DNA of 7,355 nt, taken from the NCBI GenBank assembly GCA_913042885.1, contig CAJWLW010000248.1, positions 1 to 7,355 on the forward strand, in the 5' to 3' direction. The DNA is from an uncultured Lentisphaeria bacterium (GTDB lineage Bacteria; Verrucomicrobiota; Lentisphaeria; JABSQK01; CAJWLW01). The translations under genes and the position numbers were made by a program. The notes under the pieces are model-generated. The model saw nothing but the letters and a program-made list of their open reading frames with translations, was not told where the DNA came from and did not search any database. This document shows, piece by piece, positions 5,541 to 7,355 of this stretch (within the stretch, counting starts at the first letter, position 1; each line of letters begins with the position of its first letter).

Positions 5541-6599
5541 TCAACGCTCCCGTCGCCGACTTGCCGCGAGGGCGAGATCTTCCAGCACCGGTACCGTTTG
5601 TTTCCACGAAAGGCAGGCGTCGGTGATGCTCTGGCCGTAGACCAGTTTCGACGGATCGTTGAGTGACTGGCTGCCGCCGAGCAGGTTGCTTTCGAGCATG
5701 ACCCCGATGATGTCCCGGGAGCCGCCGGCTACCTGCGCGGCAATGTCCTGCGCGATTGCCGGCTGACGCTCGGGGTCCTTGGCGCTGTTGCCGTGGCTGC
5801 AGTCGATCATCAGTCTGGGATTCACCCCGGCTTGCGTGAGCAGTGCGGCAGTCTGTCGAACACTCTCCTCGTCGTAGTTCGGCCCCTGGGTACTGCCACG
5901 CAGAATGGCGTGGCAAGAATCGTTGCCGGAGGTCGCGACGATCGCCGAAATCCCCTGCTTTGTTACGGACAGAAAATGATGCCTGTGCTTGGCGGCGCCG
6001 ATGGCATCGGCGACGACCTGGACATTACCGTTTGTGGCGTTTTTGAAGCCGACCGGCATCGACAAGCCGGAAGCGAGCTCGCGATGAACTTGGCTTTCCG
6101 TTGTACGGGCGCCGATTGCCCCCCACGAAATCAGGTCGGCAATGAACTGCGGCATGATCGTATCGAGGAATTCGGAGCCTACCGGCAGGCCGATTTCGCC
6201 GATATCCAGTAACAGCTTGCGCGCCTGGTGCAGACCGCTGTTGATATTGAAACTGCCATCGAGATCGGGGTCGTTTATGAGCCCCTTCCAACCCACTGTG
6301 GTCCTCGGTTTCTCGAAGTATACGCGCATGACGATGCAGAGTTCACCCCCGAGTTTTGCATGGTAAGGCTGCAGCAGGCCGGCATACTCGAGCGCGGCCC
6401 TGGGGTTGTGAATCGAACAGGGGCCGACGACCACGATCAGGCGGTCGTCGTCGCCGCGTATCACCGCACTGGTTGCCTCGCGAGTGTTGACCACGACGTT
6501 GCTGAGGTCGTCAGTGATCGGGAATTCTTCCATCAGAATCGCCGGCGAAAGCAACGGCCGCAGAGCCGCAATTCTCAGATCGTCAGTTGTCTGATGCAT
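5541..6599 (-). CDS. aroG: 3-deoxy-7-phosphoheptulonate synthase, class I-alpha, AroG-type
   Basis: This enzyme condenses phosphoenolpyruvate and erythrose-4-phosphate to DAHP, the first step of the shikimate pathway, in the cytoplasm. The protein has 352 residues and aligns with E. coli AroG almost without gaps. Catalytic and metal residues are present: Cys61 in GPCSIH, Arg92, Lys97 in KPRTTVGWKG, Arg165 in GARTTESQVHREL, Lys186, His269, Glu303 and Asp327; the last three are shifted by one insertion near 237. Residues of the AroG phenylalanine pocket are also kept: Asp6, Asp7, Pro150, Gln151, Leu175, Leu179, Ser180, Phe209, Ser211 and Val221. Phe feedback inhibition is therefore the best prediction. 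The usual KNGTDG loop reads KNATNG. The start is supported by GAGGG (6607-6611, minus strand), seven bases upstream. It is a single gene, divergent from the ArsC/Spx-like gene. Confidence 0.96.
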   Translation of the reverse strand: MHQTTDDLRIAALRPLLSPAILMEEFPITDDLSNVVVNTREATSAVIRGDDDRLIVVVGPCSIHNPRAALEYAGLLQPYHAKLGGELCIVMRVYFEKPRTTVGWKGLINDPDLDGSFNINSGLHQARKLLLDIGEIGLPVGSEFLDTIMPQFIADLISWGAIGARTTESQVHRELASGLSMPVGFKNATNGNVQVVADAIGAAKHRHHFLSVTKQGISAIVATSGNDSCHAILRGSTQGPNYDEESVRQTAALLTQAGVNPRLMIDCSHGNSAKDPERQPAIAQDIAAQVAGGSRDIIGVMLESNLLGGSQSLNDPSKLVYGQSITDACLSWKQTVPVLEDLALAASRRRER

Positions 6600-6659
6600 G
6601 GTTAATCCCTCGCGCGTGGAGTGCCAATCGGCTACGACGAGCCCTTGTGGCGGACGGAG

Positions 6660-6687
6660 AAAGTAGCAAGAGAGGGGATGAAATCAA
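6660..6687 (-). promoter_or_regulatory. Weak candidate promoter for aroG
   Basis: On the minus strand TTGATT (6682-6687) and TACTTT (6660-6665) are 16 bases apart, with TG one base before the -10. The -10 matches consensus poorly (three of six), so this is tentative. The -35 overlaps the inverted repeat at 6680-6694. Confidence 0.25.
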
Positions 6688-6694
6688 GCATTTC
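6680..6694. promoter_or_regulatory. Inverted repeat GAAAT-N5-ATTTC between divergent aroG and arsC-like genes
   Basis: Perfect five-base arms flank CAAGC. It lies between the two divergent promoters and overlaps the tentative aroG -35, where a repressor could act on one or both genes. It does not match the TyrR box consensus I know (TGTAAA-N6-TTTACA). With arms this short, chance cannot be excluded. Confidence 0.3.
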
Positions 6695-6707
6695 GCTCCC
6701 GGGCGTC

Positions 6708-6736
6708 TTGCGGAATACCCGCGCATCTGATACAAT
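6708..6736 (+). promoter_or_regulatory. Sigma70-type promoter with extended -10 for the ArsC/Spx-like gene
   Basis: TTGCGG (6708-6713) is followed by a 17-base spacer and TACAAT (6731-6736). TG at 6728-6729 gives an extended -10. Transcription would begin near 6743, leaving a leader of about 30 bases before the ATG at 6775. This is the best promoter match I found. Confidence 0.7.
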
Positions 6737-6774
6737 GCACTTTGCCGAACAACCCAACTCCATACATATAACCT

Positions 6775-7125
6775 ATGCTCACTTACTACGGTTACGCCAA
6801 ATGCGGCACGTGCCGCAAAGCGCAGAAGGCACTGGCGTCGGCGGGTATTGCCAGCGAGGATCATGACATCACGATCGATCCCCCATCGCGCCGGTTGCTC
6901 GAGAGGGCCTTGGCCAGCGGCTACACGATCAGTGACCTTTTCAATAAATCGGGCGTGCAGTATCGCGAACTGAAGATGAAAGACAAGGTCAAGTCTCTGC
7001 CCGAGTCCGAGCTGCTCGATCTGCTCGCCGGCAACGGGCGCCTGATCAAACGCCCCATCGTCACCGACGGTGAGCGTGTCACGATCGGCTACAAGGAAGA
7101 AATCTTCGACGAGACCTGGTGCTGA
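6775..7125 (+). CDS. ArsC/Spx-family thioredoxin-fold protein
   Basis: The 116-residue protein belongs to the arsenate reductase (ArsC)/Spx/YffB family. The N-terminus YYGYAKCGTCRKA carries Cys10 and Cys13, a CxxC pair as in Spx/MgsR; classical E. coli ArsC has only the first cysteine. The family segment LIKRPIV (90-96) and the C-terminal VTIGYKEEIF (102-111) are present. The Arg equivalent to ArsC Arg60 is not evident, as the segment reads SDLFNKSG, so true arsenate reduction is doubtful. A thiol-redox or stress-related role is more likely, but function is unassigned in most members. The last residue is Cys116. No ars genes are near. The AT-rich leader shows no ribosome binding site, yet the ATG at 6775 fits the family N-terminus exactly, and a strong promoter lies about 40 bases upstream. 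Confidence 0.88.
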   Translation: MLTYYGYAKCGTCRKAQKALASAGIASEDHDITIDPPSRRLLERALASGYTISDLFNKSGVQYRELKMKDKVKSLPESELLDLLAGNGRLIKRPIVTDGERVTIGYKEEIFDETWC

Positions 7126-7138
7126 ACAACTACGGAGC

Positions 7139-7155
7139 GCGGGCGTCCTGCCCGT
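7139..7155 (+). terminator. GC-rich hairpin after the ArsC/Spx-like gene
   Basis: CGGGC (7140-7144) pairs with GCCCG (7150-7154) around GTCCT, plus a G-U pair outside. It starts 14 bases after the stop. Only scattered T residues follow. It may end transcription, or it may be one copy of a dispersed palindromic element, since similar CGGGCGTCC-GCCCG cores recur in some bacterial genomes. Confidence 0.4.
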
Positions 7156-7189
7156 TGCTGATTGGCAGCCGTCTGTCCCGGACCGTCTT

Positions 7190-7222
7190 CGAACTGCGGA
7201 TCCGCAGATGCTTCGCAGTTCG
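7190..7222. repeat. Long inverted repeat containing a second perfect palindrome
   Basis: CGAACTGCG (7190-7198) and CGCAGTTCG (7214-7222) are perfect nine-base arms, extendable inward by a G-U and an A-U pair. Inside, CTGCGGATCCGCAG (7194-7207) is itself a perfect 14-base palindrome that competes with the larger stem. It lies between two convergent genes, so a bidirectional terminator is plausible, although no T-run follows on either strand. Confidence 0.55.
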
Positions 7223-7268
7223 CTTCAACAGCGGCTGTCAGTGCTTCGTGCCGGTCGGGTTCCCAGGC

Positions 7269-7355
7269 TCACCTCAGGAACTCGGTCGTGAATGCTTCGG
7301 AGACCGGCTTGCCGCTGTCTTTGATCGCGCCGCAGGCGATCAGCTGTGATTGCAG
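7269..7355 (-). CDS. Probable C-terminal end of an unidentified minus-strand protein
   Basis: Reading the minus strand from the right edge, 28 codons stay open to a TGA at 7269-7271. The peptide includes QLIACGAIKDSGKPVSEA and ends in EFLR. Its composition is balanced and 22 of 28 third positions are G or C, as expected for real coding sequence here. One other minus frame is also open but is arginine-rich and looks like a shadow. I do not recognise the family. The gene would converge on the ArsC/Spx-like gene, with the inverted repeat between them. Confidence 0.5.
   Translation of the reverse strand: MQSQLIACGAIKDSGKPVSEAFTTEFLR

Noticed and set aside
5469..5666. 65-codon plus-strand frame after the Ldh2 gene
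   Set aside because: Most of it overlaps the conserved C-terminal part of aroG on the other strand, and no ribosome site precedes it.
7119..7349. 76-codon plus-strand frame at the right end
   Set aside because: It overlaps the ArsC/Spx-like stop, runs through the palindromes, and reads like translated repeat sequence; the minus-strand partial frame looks more like coding sequence.
1..7355. Defence system, CRISPR array, prophage, transposon or integron
   Set aside because: No repeat-spacer pattern, transposase, integrase, terminal repeats or nuclease/toxin motifs were seen in any frame.

Overview
The window looks like ordinary chromosomal metabolism from a GC-rich Gram-negative bacterium. 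Seven complete genes and one 5'-truncated gene can be read with confidence, and a short partial gene probably enters at the right edge. The organism cannot be fixed from this stretch. The class I-alpha (AroG-type) DAHP synthase and a textbook sigma70-like promoter suggest a gammaproteobacterium. The LeuB-like protein recalls versions I associate with Planctomycetes/Verrucomicrobia and Actinobacteria. Gene density is high, and I see no mobile element, CRISPR array, tRNA or rRNA.

Left block (1-2060, + strand): the end-less 5' part of asd (aspartate-semialdehyde dehydrogenase) is followed after 28 bases by a leuB-like beta-decarboxylating dehydrogenase with a GTG start. This looks like one transcription unit for amino-acid biosynthesis. 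The LeuB-like protein has a Lys-Tyr pair where NAD-dependent LeuB has Asp-Ile, which raises the question of its cofactor and substrate. Its trailer holds an imperfect hairpin (2122-2155).

Middle block (2217-5413, + strand): four genes run in one direction: a classical SDR dehydrogenase, a small cupin, an HpcH/HpaI-family aldolase and an Ldh2-family 2-hydroxyacid dehydrogenase. Cupin and aldolase are almost or actually overlapping. An operator-like inverted repeat lies just before the first gene. Together they look like a catabolic cassette for a sugar acid or hydroxy/oxo acid. An alcohol would be oxidised by the SDR, a 2-oxo-acid aldol split by the aldolase, and a 2-oxo/2-hydroxy acid product handled by Ldh2, with the cupin as possible isomerase or accessory protein. 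No dehydratase, kinase, transporter or regulator is in the window, so the substrate is unknown. This is the part most likely to be an undescribed pathway.

Right block (5541-7355): aroG lies on the minus strand, convergent with the cassette. It is divergent from an ArsC/Spx-like thioredoxin-fold gene that has a strong extended -10 promoter. A 15-base inverted repeat sits between the two divergent promoters. Downstream of the ArsC/Spx-like gene are two GC-rich hairpins and then the probable C-terminal end of a minus-strand gene.
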